Of a stretch of DNA of 64,000 nt, positions 20,425 to 29,066 are shown one piece after another. Source of the stretch: Alcaligenaceae bacterium (GTDB lineage Bacteria > Pseudomonadota > Gammaproteobacteria > Burkholderiales > Burkholderiaceae_B); NCBI GenBank assembly GCA_013416395.1, contig JACCEP010000006.1, forward strand, positions 124,001 through 188,000, read 5' to 3'. A program made the translations under genes and the position numbers. The notes under the pieces are model-generated. The model was not told the DNA's origin. It worked only from the letters and a program-made list of their open reading frames with translations, and did not search any database. Each line of letters starts with the position of its first letter. The first letter of the stretch is position 1.

Positions 20425-22178
20425 GGCTGGCGCAGACGTATCAGACGGAAGATCTCGTGGCGATCGGCACTACGCCTGCCTTGCCACAACACGCTGCCGG
20501 TGTCGGAATAGGCGGCAGTGCCTTCGCGAACGCTGTCGTTTGATGTTTGCTGTAAGACCAGTGCGCAATCGGAGCCATAGCTGAAGTCAATATTGTCAAA
20601 CACCAGAAACGAAGCGCGCTGGCCCGTGCCCAGCCCTTGTGCACGCACGCACTCTTGGGGGCCCACGTAAGTGGCAAGTGCGGTGGCAAGTTGGCCCGAT
20701 ACCGTACGGTAGCTACGCACGTAATCGAGTGCAGGCATCCAGAGTGTGACCAGCAGTAGCCAGGTGACGATGAGGCCGCCTGCCGAAAGTACTGTGCCTC
20801 GCCAGAGACCAGCGGGCTTGGTGTGCAGACGCCAGCGAACCAGTACGAACCATGCCAGCGTGCCCACAACGGCAAAGCCTACCGCCGGCCATGATATGAA
20901 AACATCATAACCACGCGTTTGACGGGCGATATTGCGGGAGATTTGGCCGGGCCACCCCGTTTGGAGGGCGATCCAGCCCAGCCATACGGTAGCGGTGGTT
21001 AGCGAAAAACACATGACGGCAAACCAGTCGAGCGTGTTCACAATGCCCCGACGTAGCGTGGGTAATGAGAACGCAGCCAGAACGGCGGCAGGAACTGCCA
21101 TCAGACTGTATTCGGGCTCGAAGGCGTCGACCAGGCAAAGCATGACCACCAGCGGCCACACCAGGAACATGAGCGGAATCCAGATATGCGGTGCTGCCAG
21201 CCACTCGCGCCAGCGCCAGATGGCCAGCAGCGCCAGCGGCCAGGTGGGCCAGAGAAACCACGGCAGATCACGGAAGACCTTGAGCGTTTCGCCTAAATGT
21301 GGCCAGGTAAAAGAGGTGGTGTTCCAGAGCAGCCATGTGTCAGTCCAGTAGGGGCCGGCTTGTCGTGCTGGTATCCACCATAACAGGATGAGCGCGATGC
21401 AGAGCCCGGCCGTCACGACAAGCCATTTTTTACTTGCCCAGAGAGGGCTGCGCGGCCAGAATATGCACGGCACGGCCAGCATAATGGGCAAAGCGCCGAT
21501 CCAGCCGCGTGTTAGAAATGCGGCGGCCAGGGCAAGGCCCAGTGTGACGGAGCCAGACGCTGGGTGGTCAAGCATGCGTGCCACCGAATAAAACGCGAGC
21601 GCCTGGAAAGCAATAATGGCGGGTACTTCGGAGGTTTCGTGCATGCGCCATACGATGCCAACCGTGGCAACGATAAGTAAAAGCGCTGCGTCGGCGATCA
21701 TGCGGCCATAGTCACGTACGGTGGGTTCGCCACCAAACGGTAAGGGCAGGGGCTGGGGCTCTGGACGTCGCCCCAGAAGATAGGTGCCGTACCACACCGA
21801 TGCCGTCAGCAGGCCAAACCAGATAAAGTTTGGAAAGCGTGAGGCGATAATGGCGGCGTCAATTTGCGTGGGAGTGAACAGGCTGATGATGGGTGAGAAC
21901 AGCCAGATGCAAAAGGCACCAACCCACATAACCAAAGGCCCGTCCTGAGCGTGCGCGAGCACCCCGATTTGTGGAAGCAGCCATGCCTTGCCACCATGAT
22001 CAAGTGCGGTAAGCATGGTGGCCAGGCCGACCACATCATCGGTTTTCCATGGGTCACGAAAAAACAGGCCGGCCAGAATGTAAACAAGGCCGACCAGCAG
22101 CAGAAAAAGCCTGGGCAGTTTTACGGTTGCCGTGGCCATGAGGCGGGCGGGGGTGGAGGCAGGGTCGCTCAATGACAC
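20421..22178 (-). CDS. ArnT/PMT-like glycosyltransferase, family 39 type
   Basis: A 585-residue membrane protein with about twelve helices. The first periplasmic loop contains RDPWKTDDVVGLATMLTALD, resembling the acidic loop of ArnT/PMT proteins, where Asp is catalytic, and a C-terminal periplasmic domain of about 120 residues carries SYGSDCALVLQ. The family transfers sugars from undecaprenyl or dolichyl phosphate to lipid A or protein on the periplasmic side. The acceptor and sugar cannot be told here. No arn genes are nearby. It is the first gene of a two-gene unit with the MATE exporter, overlapping by four bases. Confidence 0.78.
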   Translation of the reverse strand: MSLSDPASTPARLMATATVKLPRLFLLLVGLVYILAGLFFRDPWKTDDVVGLATMLTALDHGGKAWLLPQIGVLAHAQDGPLVMWVGAFCIWLFSPIISLFTPTQIDAAIIASRFPNFIWFGLLTASVWYGTYLLGRRPEPQPLPLPFGGEPTVRDYGRMIADAALLLIVATVGIVWRMHETSEVPAIIAFQALAFYSVARMLDHPASGSVTLGLALAAAFLTRGWIGALPIMLAVPCIFWPRSPLWASKKWLVVTAGLCIALILLWWIPARQAGPYWTDTWLLWNTTSFTWPHLGETLKVFRDLPWFLWPTWPLALLAIWRWREWLAAPHIWIPLMFLVWPLVVMLCLVDAFEPEYSLMAVPAAVLAAFSLPTLRRGIVNTLDWFAVMCFSLTTATVWLGWIALQTGWPGQISRNIARQTRGYDVFISWPAVGFAVVGTLAWFVLVRWRLHTKPAGLWRGTVLSAGGLIVTWLLLVTLWMPALDYVRSYRTVSGQLATALATYVGPQECVRAQGLGTGQRASFLVFDNIDFSYGSDCALVLQQTSNDSVREGTAAYSDTGSVLWQGRRSADRHEIFRLIRLRQP

Positions 22179-22221
22179 GGGGCAGACGCCAAGAAAAAAG
22201 GATGAAGGTATCTTAAAGTAA

Positions 22222-22245
22222 AAAGGCAGCCCGGAGGCTGCCTTT
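22222..22245 (-). terminator. Rho-independent terminator after rpmE2
   Basis: Perfect 10-bp stem AAAGGCAGCC / GGCTGCCTTT with loop CGGA. Read on the minus strand it follows the rpmE2 stop by about 45 bases and ends in GCCTTTTTAC. It separates rpmE2 from the glycosyltransferase-MATE unit. Confidence 0.88.
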
Positions 22246-22289
22246 CTGGAACGACGCAGATGCGTAAAGCCGCTGCGAAGGCAGGCTGG

Positions 22290-22550
22290 TTACTTGCGTA
22301 CCGTGCCAGCCGTACGTGCAAAACGGGCGCGAAACTTTTCAACGCGACCGGTTTCAACGATGCGGGTTTGAGCGCCCGTGTAAAACGGATGCGACTCAGA
22401 CGTTACGTCGCACTTAAAGAGCGGGTAAGTTTTGCCTTCAAGCTCGATGGTTTCGCGGCTGTGAAGCGTAGAGCGCGAAATAAACGTCGTGCCGGTTTGC
22501 TGGTCCAGAAATACCACTTCGCGGTATTCGGGGTGCACGCCTTGTTTCAT
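22290..22550 (-). CDS. rpmE2: Ribosomal protein bL31, type B
   Basis: An 86-residue L31 of the type B (YkgM) form. It begins [20 protein letters not shown] and contains the insertion [20 protein letters not shown] and [20 protein letters not shown]. It lacks the CxxC zinc-binding cysteines of the type A form, so it does not need zinc; in many bacteria this form is induced by zinc shortage through Zur. No clear Zur box was recognised upstream. Own terminator downstream. Confidence 0.96.
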   Translation of the reverse strand: MKQGVHPEYREVVFLDQQTGTTFISRSTLHSRETIELEGKTYPLFKCDVTSESHPFYTGAQTRIVETGRVEKFRARFARTAGTVRK

Positions 22551-22741
22551 GATTGGTTCCTGTTTGTTTCAAATAGCGGGTCGCCAGAAAGTGCCACCGC
22601 TTGTAGGCCCAAGCTGCGGGCCGTTCTTGGTAATGGCACAAACCACGTATCCAGGATAACGTATGATTTTAGCCGATTGCAAATAGGTCTGCAAGCGCTG
22701 CGTGCATTGCCAGGCTTGGCGATGCGGTTTGACGGTGCTGT

Positions 22742-23593
22742 TCAGAGATCGGTACGCAGTCGCCACAGCTCGGGGAACAACACGACGTCAAGCATTTTAC
22801 GCAGATAAGAGACGCCTGAGGTACCGCCGGTGCCACGTTTGAACCCAATGATGCGTTCGACCGTGGTGACGTGGCGAAACCGCCACAGACGGAAGGCATC
22901 TTCGAGGTCGGTTAGTTTTTCGCCCAGCTGGTAGAGATCCCAGTAACGCTCGGGTTGACGGTATACGGTAAGCCAGGCCTGTTCGACTTGAGCGCTTTCT
23001 GTGTAGGGCTGGGTCCAGTCACGCTCCAGGTATTCAGCAGGAACGGGAATGCCCTGGCGATGTAGTGCTTTCAGTGCCTCGTCATAAAGTGACGGCGAAT
23101 TCAATGCCTGTGTGACCTGAGCCAACAGGTCTGGGCGGTGGGCATGCGGCTTTAGCATGGCTGCATTTTTATTGCCCAGACAAAATTCGATCTGCCGGTA
23201 TTGATAACTTTGAAATCCGCTCGACTGGCCCAGGTAGGGGCGCAGGGCGGAGTATTCAGGTGGTGTCATGGTGGCGAGTACGTCCCAGGCATGTACCAGT
23301 TGCTCCATGATTTTGCTGACGCGGGCCAGCATTTTGAAACAGGGCTGCAATCGGTCTTGAGCCAGATTATTCAGAGCACCGCGTAATTCGTGCAGCATGA
23401 GCTTCATCCACAGTTCACTGGTTTGATGCTGCACGATAAAGAGCATTTCATTGTGCTCGGGAGAAATGGGGTGTTGCGCGCTCAGTAATTCGTCTAGATG
23501 CAGGTAGTCACCGTAACTCATATCTTTGGAGAAATCGAGGCGGGCTTTTTCCTGATCAACAATATTGGAGGGGTCTAAATGAGGTTCAGTCAT
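22742..23593 (-). CDS. kynA: Tryptophan 2,3-dioxygenase
   Basis: A 283-residue haem enzyme that opens the indole ring of tryptophan to N-formylkynurenine. Visible: the substrate-pocket segment [36 protein letters not shown] with the conserved distal His, [11 protein letters not shown]-like [20 protein letters not shown], and the C-terminal [34 protein letters not shown] carries the proximal haem His. The ATG at 23593 ([10 protein letters not shown]) is chosen over the longer open frame. It follows kynB by 7 bases on the same strand, so both act in one step series of tryptophan breakdown. No kynU is present here. Confidence 0.96.
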   Translation of the reverse strand: MTEPHLDPSNIVDQEKARLDFSKDMSYGDYLHLDELLSAQHPISPEHNEMLFIVQHQTSELWMKLMLHELRGALNNLAQDRLQPCFKMLARVSKIMEQLVHAWDVLATMTPPEYSALRPYLGQSSGFQSYQYRQIEFCLGNKNAAMLKPHAHRPDLLAQVTQALNSPSLYDEALKALHRQGIPVPAEYLERDWTQPYTESAQVEQAWLTVYRQPERYWDLYQLGEKLTDLEDAFRLWRFRHVTTVERIIGFKRGTGGTSGVSYLRKMLDVVLFPELWRLRTDL

Positions 23594-23600
23594 GGCATGA

Positions 23601-24248
23601 TCAGCTGGGAACGGGGTTGGGTAGCTTACGCAGTATGGCGCGTACAGGGCTGGCATCGGCCTGCACCAAAGCCAGTGGCAGGGCGATAAGCTCGTAGTCG
23701 CCGGCAGGCACGTTATCAAGTACAAGGTTTTCAAGTACGCGCATGTCGTGCTGTCTGATCGCCTGATGGCTATCGAGTGTTTTGCTGGCAGCGGGGTCAA
23801 TGCTGGCTGTGTCGAGACCAATTAACACGACGCCCAAGCCTGCAAGATAATGGACGGTTTCAGGGGCAAATGCGGCAAAGCTGTCGACCCACGCGTCGAC
23901 GGGTGCTTTTATGCACGTGCGGACCAGAATGCGGCTTGGCGCTTGGTGCATGTATGGGGCAAGATCAGCGACAGTGATCAGGGGATGTGAGCCCAGCACG
24001 TGAATGACCCGACACGGGCCGAGAAAGGGCTCCAGCGCCAATTGACCAACGGGCAAGCCGTCTGGGCTGTAATGTAATGGGGCGTCAGCGTGGGCACCAA
24101 CGTGAGGCGAAAGCGTGATGGCGCTGACGTTGACGGGGCAGTCAGCGCTTAGCCGGGCGCTCCAGCGCTGGCTGTAGGGGGTATCGCCGGGGAAAACAGG
24201 CGATGCGGCAGAGATTGGGGGAGAGATGTCCCATAGCATTTGTGACAT
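23601..24248 (-). CDS. kynB: Kynurenine formamidase
   Basis: A protein of about 215 residues of the cyclase/KynB family. It begins [20 protein letters not shown], then [11 protein letters not shown], and carries the metal-binding motif [12 protein letters not shown] (His-x3-His-x-Asp pattern). It hydrolyses N-formylkynurenine to kynurenine and formate. The ATG at 24248 or the one at 24260 (METAMSQML) could be used; neither has a strong ribosome site. It is the upstream gene of the kynB-kynA pair. KynB and KynA together convert tryptophan to kynurenine. Confidence 0.93.
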   Translation of the reverse strand: MSQMLWDISPPISAASPVFPGDTPYSQRWSARLSADCPVNVSAITLSPHVGAHADAPLHYSPDGLPVGQLALEPFLGPCRVIHVLGSHPLITVADLAPYMHQAPSRILVRTCIKAPVDAWVDSFAAFAPETVHYLAGLGVVLIGLDTASIDPAASKTLDSHQAIRQHDMRVLENLVLDNVPAGDYELIALPLALVQADASPVRAILRKLPNPVPS

Positions 24249-24305
24249 GGCGGTTTCCATTGCAGCGCGAGGCGCTGCAAACCATGCTACTACAGTTTGA
24301 AGGAC

Positions 24306-24983
24306 TTAGATCTGCCCCCGTTCGGCCAGCGAGATGGCGTCGGTGCCTGCGATGATCAGGTGATCAAGCAGGCGAATGTCGACCAGCGCCAAGGCGTGCT
24401 TGAGGTGACGGGTAAGCGCCAGGTCTGCCTGGCTGGGCTGGGCCACGCCCGAGGGGTGATTGTGGGCAAGAATAAGGGCGGCAGCGTGGTGGCGCAGGCC
24501 GGCCTTGATGACCTCACGCGGGTAGATCGAGGCCTGAGCCAGCGTGCCGCGCGATACCTCTTCAGTGGTGATCAGCCGTAGCTGGTTGTCTAGATAAAGG
24601 GCAATGCAATGTTCGATCTGAAGATGGCCTAGCTTGGCGGAGCAATAGTGCTTGACGCGTTGCGGCTGATCTAACGCCTGGCCTGTTTTCAGGTCTTCTT
24701 CTAAGGCACGGCGGTTCAGCTCATTGATTGCCAGTAGCTCGCAGGTTTTGGCTGCGCCCAGGCCATGAACGCGCATCAAAGCTTGCGGGTCGGCCGACAG
24801 CAGCCCGCGCAAGCCATTGAATTGTTCGATTAACCGGTGCCCCAGGGCAACGGCATCGCAGCCCTTGATGCCCGTGCGCAGTATGATGGCCAGCAGCTCG
24901 GGCGAGGTTAATACATGAGCGCCGTGAGTGAGCAGACGCTCTCTTGGGCGCTCGGTTTTAAGAGATGTTGTGTGGGATGTCAT
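24306..24983 (-). CDS. radC: RadC family protein (JAB/MPN domain)
   Basis: A 225-residue protein with an N-terminal UPF0758 helix-hairpin-helix part (PRERLLTHGAHVLTSPELLA, MRVHGLGAAKTCELLAINEL). The C-terminal JAB domain has the metalloprotease-like zinc motif LILAHNHPSGVAQPSQAD. RadC proteins are common but their role is not settled; the original DNA-repair link was withdrawn. Monocistronic on the minus strand. A 21-base sequence upstream (25019-25039) recurs with two changes at the start of fkpB. Confidence 0.94.
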   Translation of the reverse strand: MTSHTTSLKTERPRERLLTHGAHVLTSPELLAIILRTGIKGCDAVALGHRLIEQFNGLRGLLSADPQALMRVHGLGAAKTCELLAINELNRRALEEDLKTGQALDQPQRVKHYCSAKLGHLQIEHCIALYLDNQLRLITTEEVSRGTLAQASIYPREVIKAGLRHHAAALILAHNHPSGVAQPSQADLALTRHLKHALALVDIRLLDHLIIAGTDAISLAERGQI

Positions 24984-25018
24984 AAGAGGCTCCAGATTTG
25001 GAGATCAGTAACAGCCCA

Positions 25019-25039
25019 CTACAGTGACAGATTTTGGCC
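25019..25039. repeat. 21-nt dispersed repeat, copy 1
   Basis: The sequence CTACAGTGACAGATTTTGGC plus one base matches 25863-25883 with two differences over 21 positions, in the same orientation. The two copies flank the DUF1993 gene. Copy 1 lies in the leader of radC (minus strand). Function unknown; it may be a chance match or the trace of a duplication. Confidence 0.45.
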
Positions 25040-25097
25040 GCAGATTCTTGTCCAGTGAAAGCTTTTGTCCGCCCCGATGCCTGCCCTGGTTCTATAG

Positions 25098-25607
25098 TTA
25101 GTAGCTGCCCATGTAGTCACGTTTGCCTATGGCCAGCCCGTTGTGGCGCAAGATGCCGTACGCAGTACTTACGTGAAAGAAAAATTGCGGCAGGCCATAG
25201 CTGACCAGATAGGTTTGCCCACTGAGCTTCTTTTCTTTAGGGGTGCCTGGGCGCAATACGATTTCGCGTGTTTCGCTGCCTTCAAACTGTGACGCGTCGA
25301 CGGTATCCAGAAACGCCAGGGTTTGGTCTATAAGTGCACAGAGGTCGGCAAAGGTTTTCTCTTTGCCGTCAAACACGGGTACTTCAATACCTGCCAAACG
25401 AGCCGTGACGCCACGCGCAAAATCGGCGGCCACCTGTACCTGTTTTGCCATGGGAAACATATCAGGATACAGACGCGCCTGTAAGAATGCGTCTGGGTCT
25501 ATCGATTTTTCAGCCGCATGTGCGTCGGCCTTGTTAAGTATGGTTTTGAGCGCTGTCAGCATTTGCTTGAAGACAGGAACAGACTGGGTAAACATCGCGC
25601 TAGTCAA
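25098..25607 (-). CDS. DUF1993 domain protein
   Basis: About 169 residues, matching the DUF1993 pattern of a four-helix DinB-like fold: FTQSVPVFKQMLTALKTIL, ARLYPDMFPMAKQVQVAADF, GKEKTFADLCALIDQTLAFL and YGLPQFFFHVSTAYGILRHN, ending in GKRDYMGSY. No enzymatic role is established. The TTG at 25607 is chosen because AAGGAA stands five bases before it; the ATG at 25595 (MFTQSV) is the alternative. The gene stands alone between radC and fkpB and is flanked by the two 21-nt repeats. Confidence 0.85.
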   Translation of the reverse strand: MTSAMFTQSVPVFKQMLTALKTILNKADAHAAEKSIDPDAFLQARLYPDMFPMAKQVQVAADFARGVTARLAGIEVPVFDGKEKTFADLCALIDQTLAFLDTVDASQFEGSETREIVLRPGTPKEKKLSGQTYLVSYGLPQFFFHVSTAYGILRHNGLAIGKRDYMGSY

Positions 25608-25862
25608 GATAATTCCTTGGTTGGGATGAGGGCGGCGGGCATGCAAAGACCGCACGACTAAAATGCCAGATGACTATAGCAGAACCGGATTTCACTGCTT
25701 GTCGTAACTGGCAATAATCGTTTAAAGCTCGATGGCTGGTCGCTTAGGGTGGTTATGCGTGCGCCTCGTGGGCCTGCGGGTGCACGTGTTGTCACTCGTG
25801 TTTTGGGCAAGAAATGTGAAGTACTTCAAGTAGCTCTAAAATAGGGCCATGCAAACCTCTCT

Positions 25863-25883
25863 CTACGGTGACAGATTTTGACC
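25863..25883. repeat. 21-nt dispersed repeat, copy 2
   Basis: CTACGGTGACAGATTTTGAC plus one base, matching 25019-25039 with two differences. It overlaps the proposed TTG start of fkpB, so it may simply be part of that gene's translation start region; the resemblance to the radC leader is unexplained. Confidence 0.45.
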
Positions 25884-26354
25884 ACGACGACTGACTCAGT
25901 AAACGCAATTGTCCGCCCTGATTCTTACCTGACGCTGCATTACCGCATACTGCTGGTAACGGGCCCTGCTGCGGGTTCAGTATTTGCCGATACGTTTGAT
26001 GGCAATCCGGCCACGCTGCAAATGGGCTCGGGGCAATGGGCCCCAGGTATTGAAAACGCTCTGCTAGGTCGCGCCGAGGGCGAGCGGTTTTCCTTCGATT
26101 TGGTGGCTGCTGATGCTTATGGCGATCGCAACGCTGATCTTATTCAATGGGTTAGCCGTCAAACCGTTGATCAGAATGCCGAGCCAGGCACCGAGTTCGA
26201 GGCTGGCGACGTGGTCGAGTTTGTGGCACCCAATGGTGGTCGCTATTCGGGCGTGCTCAAGCAACTGAACGATGACGCGGCGCTATTCGACTTTAATCAC
26301 CCGCTCGCGGGGGCCAATCTGCATGTTGAGGTGGCTTTACTGGGGGTTTTGTAA
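25878..26354 (+). CDS. fkpB: FKBP-type peptidyl-prolyl isomerase, SlpA-like
   Basis: A 158-residue SlyD/SlpA-type FKBP. The core [20 protein letters not shown], the flap-side segment [20 protein letters not shown] and [20 protein letters not shown] match the family, and an insert-in-flap region follows; there is no His-rich tail as in SlyD. It catalyses cis-trans isomerisation at proline and acts as a cytoplasmic folding helper. The best start is the TTG at 25878; no in-frame ATG precedes the fold. It overlaps ispH by one base, and fkpB-ispH is a conserved pair. Confidence 0.92.
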   Translation: MTTTTDSVNAIVRPDSYLTLHYRILLVTGPAAGSVFADTFDGNPATLQMGSGQWAPGIENALLGRAEGERFSFDLVAADAYGDRNADLIQWVSRQTVDQNAEPGTEFEAGDVVEFVAPNGGRYSGVLKQLNDDAALFDFNHPLAGANLHVEVALLGVL

Positions 26355-27328
26355 TGGCTGGTGTTATCCCTCGCCAAGAAGGCGCTGAGGTTGTTCTGGC
26401 TCAGCCTCGTGGTTTTTGCGCTGGTGTAGACCGTGCCATCGATATCGTCGAGCGCGCGCTCGAGCTGCATGGTGCGCCCATCTACGTGCGCCATGAAATC
26501 GTGCACAACCGCTATGTGGTGCAAGATTTACGCAATAAAGGCGCTATTTTTATTGAACAGCTAGAAGAGGCACCTGCAGGTGCCATTGTGGTGTTTTCGG
26601 CGCATGGGGTTTCCAAGGCCGTGCGAGAAGAGGCTGACAAGCTTGGTCTTAAGGTATTTGATGCTACGTGTCCACTGGTAACAAAGGTACACATGGAAGT
26701 GTCGCGCATGCGAGCTGCAGGGCGCGAGATCATCATGATTGGCCACCGGGGGCATCCCGAAGTTGAGGGTACCCTGGGCCAGGCTGATGGTGGCATGTAT
26801 CTTGTCGAAACGCCTGCTGATGTGGCAGCTCTTCAGGTTACCAACCCTGAAAACCTGGCCTTTGTCACCCAAACCACCTTATCGGTGGATGACGCGGCCA
26901 TTGTGGCCCAAGCCCTGCGAGATCGCTTCCCGGCTATTGTTGAGCCCAAGAAAAGCGATATCTGTTATGCGACGCAAAACCGCCAGGATGCCGTAAAAAT
27001 CATGGCACCGGCTTGCGATCTGGTGCTGGTGGTGGGCAGCCCTAACAGTTCTAACTCAAACCGACTGCGTGAGGTGGCTGAACGCAAGGGCGCGGCGGCT
27101 TATCTTATTGATGACCCCGCTCAAATTGATCCAGCCTGGTTGGGCGGTGTGAAGCGTGTGGGCGTTACAGCCGGTGCATCGGCGCCTGAGGTGCTGGTGG
27201 AGCAGGTTATTGCGCGTCTGAAAGAACTGGGGGCGGCATCGGTGCGCACGCTTGAAGGGGCGCCCGAAAACGTAGCCTTCCCACTGCCCAAAGAGTTGTC
27301 GCGCAAGCTTGTAAAGGCCGAATCATGA
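26354..27328 (+). CDS. ispH: 4-hydroxy-3-methylbut-2-enyl diphosphate reductase
   Basis: Full-length IspH of 324 residues, the last enzyme of the MEP isoprenoid pathway, using a [4Fe-4S] cluster. The three cluster cysteines are seen in [36 protein letters not shown] and [15 protein letters not shown]. The catalytic Glu/His regions [18 protein letters not shown] and [14 protein letters not shown] are complete. It overlaps fkpB by one base and maiA by four bases, so all three are translated from one message. Confidence 0.97.
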   Translation: MAGVIPRQEGAEVVLAQPRGFCAGVDRAIDIVERALELHGAPIYVRHEIVHNRYVVQDLRNKGAIFIEQLEEAPAGAIVVFSAHGVSKAVREEADKLGLKVFDATCPLVTKVHMEVSRMRAAGREIIMIGHRGHPEVEGTLGQADGGMYLVETPADVAALQVTNPENLAFVTQTTLSVDDAAIVAQALRDRFPAIVEPKKSDICYATQNRQDAVKIMAPACDLVLVVGSPNSSNSNRLREVAERKGAAAYLIDDPAQIDPAWLGGVKRVGVTAGASAPEVLVEQVIARLKELGAASVRTLEGAPENVAFPLPKELSRKLVKAES

Positions 27329-27972
27329 AGCTCTATAGCTTTTTTCGCAGCTCGGCGGCCTACCGTGTGCGTATTGCGCTCAATCTCAAAGGGCTAAGTT
27401 ACGAAACCATACCGGTGCACCTGACCAAGCAAGGTGGTCAGCAGTTTTCAGAGACTTACCGGCATCTGAATCCGACGCAACTGGTTCCTACATTGATTGA
27501 TAATGGGCTTGCCATCGGGCAGTCTGTGGCAATACTCGAATACCTCGAAGAAACGCATCCCGAACCCGCGCTGCTCCCTGCCGACGCGGCCGGGCGCGCC
27601 CGGGTGCGCGCCATCATGCAATCCATTGCCTGCGATATCCATCCACTTAATAATTTACGTGTACTAAAGTACCTGAAGCATGAGTTGGGTGTCGGTAACG
27701 AACAACGCGATGACTGGTACAGGCACTGGATTGCCATAGGCCTAGAGGCCGTCGAGAGCATGTTGGCTAACAGCGGCGACACCGGGCTGTTTTGCCATGG
27801 CGACACACCGGGGCTGGCCGATGCGCTGCTGGTGCCCCAAATGGCCAATGCCCGCCGCCTGGGCTGTGATGAGAACGCCATCCCTACCATCGTGCGCATC
27901 GACAAGGCCTGTATGGAGCTGGAAGCATTTCGCCTTGCAGCGCCCGATAACCAGCCAGATGCCGAAGTTTAA
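27325..27972 (+). CDS. maiA: Maleylacetoacetate isomerase (zeta-class GST)
   Basis: A 215-residue glutathione S-transferase of zeta class. The active-site motif [18 protein letters not shown] (SSCxWRVRIAL type with Ala in place of Cys) is followed by [14 protein letters not shown] and [20 protein letters not shown]. It isomerises maleylacetoacetate (or maleylpyruvate) in tyrosine/gentisate breakdown, with glutathione. No homogentisate genes are nearby, so the cellular substrate is inferred from the family. It overlaps the ispH stop by four bases. Confidence 0.92.
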   Translation: MKLYSFFRSSAAYRVRIALNLKGLSYETIPVHLTKQGGQQFSETYRHLNPTQLVPTLIDNGLAIGQSVAILEYLEETHPEPALLPADAAGRARVRAIMQSIACDIHPLNNLRVLKYLKHELGVGNEQRDDWYRHWIAIGLEAVESMLANSGDTGLFCHGDTPGLADALLVPQMANARRLGCDENAIPTIVRIDKACMELEAFRLAAPDNQPDAEV

Positions 27973-28312
27973 ATGCTTGCCTAATCTAGCCCGGGCTGGA
28001 GTTTGCCCTAGTCTGGCTTGAGCCAAGCTTGATTTAGAGCTGGTATGTAGCCTGCTCTGGCTTGGGCTTAGCCAGGGCGTGACTCTTGCTCAAGTTTGAG
28101 TTTGAACTGGGTTTTGAGCAAGAGTATGACGCAAGCTTAGTCTGAACGTGAGCCTGAACTTGAGCTTGTACTTGCAGCCTAACCAGCACTTGGGTCTAAC
28201 CTGCACTTGGGTCTAACCTGCACTTGGGCTTTACCTTAAGTTGAAGCGAGCCTGTTCAGGCCGTAGGCTGTCGAGCTGGTCGTATCACGCGTAAAGATCA
28301 GGCGCGAGCAGT
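27973..28312. repeat. Low-complexity spacer after maiA, with 17-nt tandem repeat
   Basis: 340 bases without a gene between maiA and the isomerase at 28313. Much of it is a degenerate mixture of GCTTGAGCC, CTTGGGC and CTGAACTTGAG words on one strand. The clearest part is a 17-nt unit (GCACTTGGGTCTAACCT) at 28186-28202 and 28203-28219, with a partial third copy to 28228. No terminator or small gene was recognised. It belongs to the set of simple repeats found in several spacers of this window. Confidence 0.75.
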
Positions 28313-28921
28313 TCAGTTTGCGCTTTGCTGGTTTGCAGCCCACATTTTGATGTGTGGAAAACGGTCAAACCCCCAGAAGGCCTCGTTATCTACAATTACA
28401 AAGGGTGAGCCAAATACGCCGCGGGCCATCGCGTCGGCCACGTCCTGTTTCAGCTCGGTTTTGATGTTGTCGCTGGCCATGCCTGCGGCCACTGCCTCGG
28501 CATCCGCTCCGGCCTCGGCAGCCACATCCAAAACAACCGGCACTTCCCGAATGTCTTTGCCTTGCGCAAAATAGGCGCTGAAAATGCGTTTGGCAAAGTC
28601 GGCGGCCAGTTCCATGCTTTGACCGCGCAGAAAAACTGTGGCGCGTGCCGCGGCTAACGTGCTGATCGGAAATGACTCGGGGGTCGCATAGGGGATATCA
28701 AACAGGCGGGCGGTGCGAGCGAAGTCGTGCAATGCGTACTCACCCTTTAGCGGCACCTGAATCAGCGGCACACTGCCCATGGCCTGGAACATCGGCCCCA
28801 GCAGTATCGGGCGCCAGTTGACACTGCGCCCCAGTTCGGCGGCCAACGCCTCTATTTGAGTACTGGCCAAATAGCCATAGGGCGACGAAAAATCAAAGTA
28901 GAAATCCAGGTGTTTTGTCAT
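28313..28921 (-). CDS. 2-hydroxychromene-2-carboxylate isomerase-like protein (DsbA fold)
   Basis: A 202-residue kappa-GST/DsbA-fold protein. The N-terminal DFYFDFSSPYGYLASTQIEA carries the family serine (SSPYGYLA) in place of a CxxC, and GVFGSPFVIVDNEAFWGFDR closes the fold, as in HCCA isomerases. These use glutathione to isomerise 2-hydroxychromene-2-carboxylate in naphthalene breakdown; members outside such pathways have unknown substrates. There is no naphthalene pathway here, so only the family is firm. Monocistronic. Confidence 0.88.
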   Translation of the reverse strand: MTKHLDFYFDFSSPYGYLASTQIEALAAELGRSVNWRPILLGPMFQAMGSVPLIQVPLKGEYALHDFARTARLFDIPYATPESFPISTLAAARATVFLRGQSMELAADFAKRIFSAYFAQGKDIREVPVVLDVAAEAGADAEAVAAGMASDNIKTELKQDVADAMARGVFGSPFVIVDNEAFWGFDRFPHIKMWAANQQSAN

Positions 28922-29066
28922 GGGTGTCTCGCTATGTTGTTGGCTGCAGGGGCAGCAGATTATGAGAATGAAAGGCCAGCCGACGTGATGCGCTCATGCC
29001 GGTGTTTCGCCGCGCTCGCTTTGTCTGTGATAATACCGGATTAACCATTTAGTTCTGCGGGGAATC

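Noticed and set aside
27973-28312. Possible CRISPR array (17-nt repeat after maiA)
   Set aside because: Direct tandem units with no spacers, no cas genes; simple tandem repeat.
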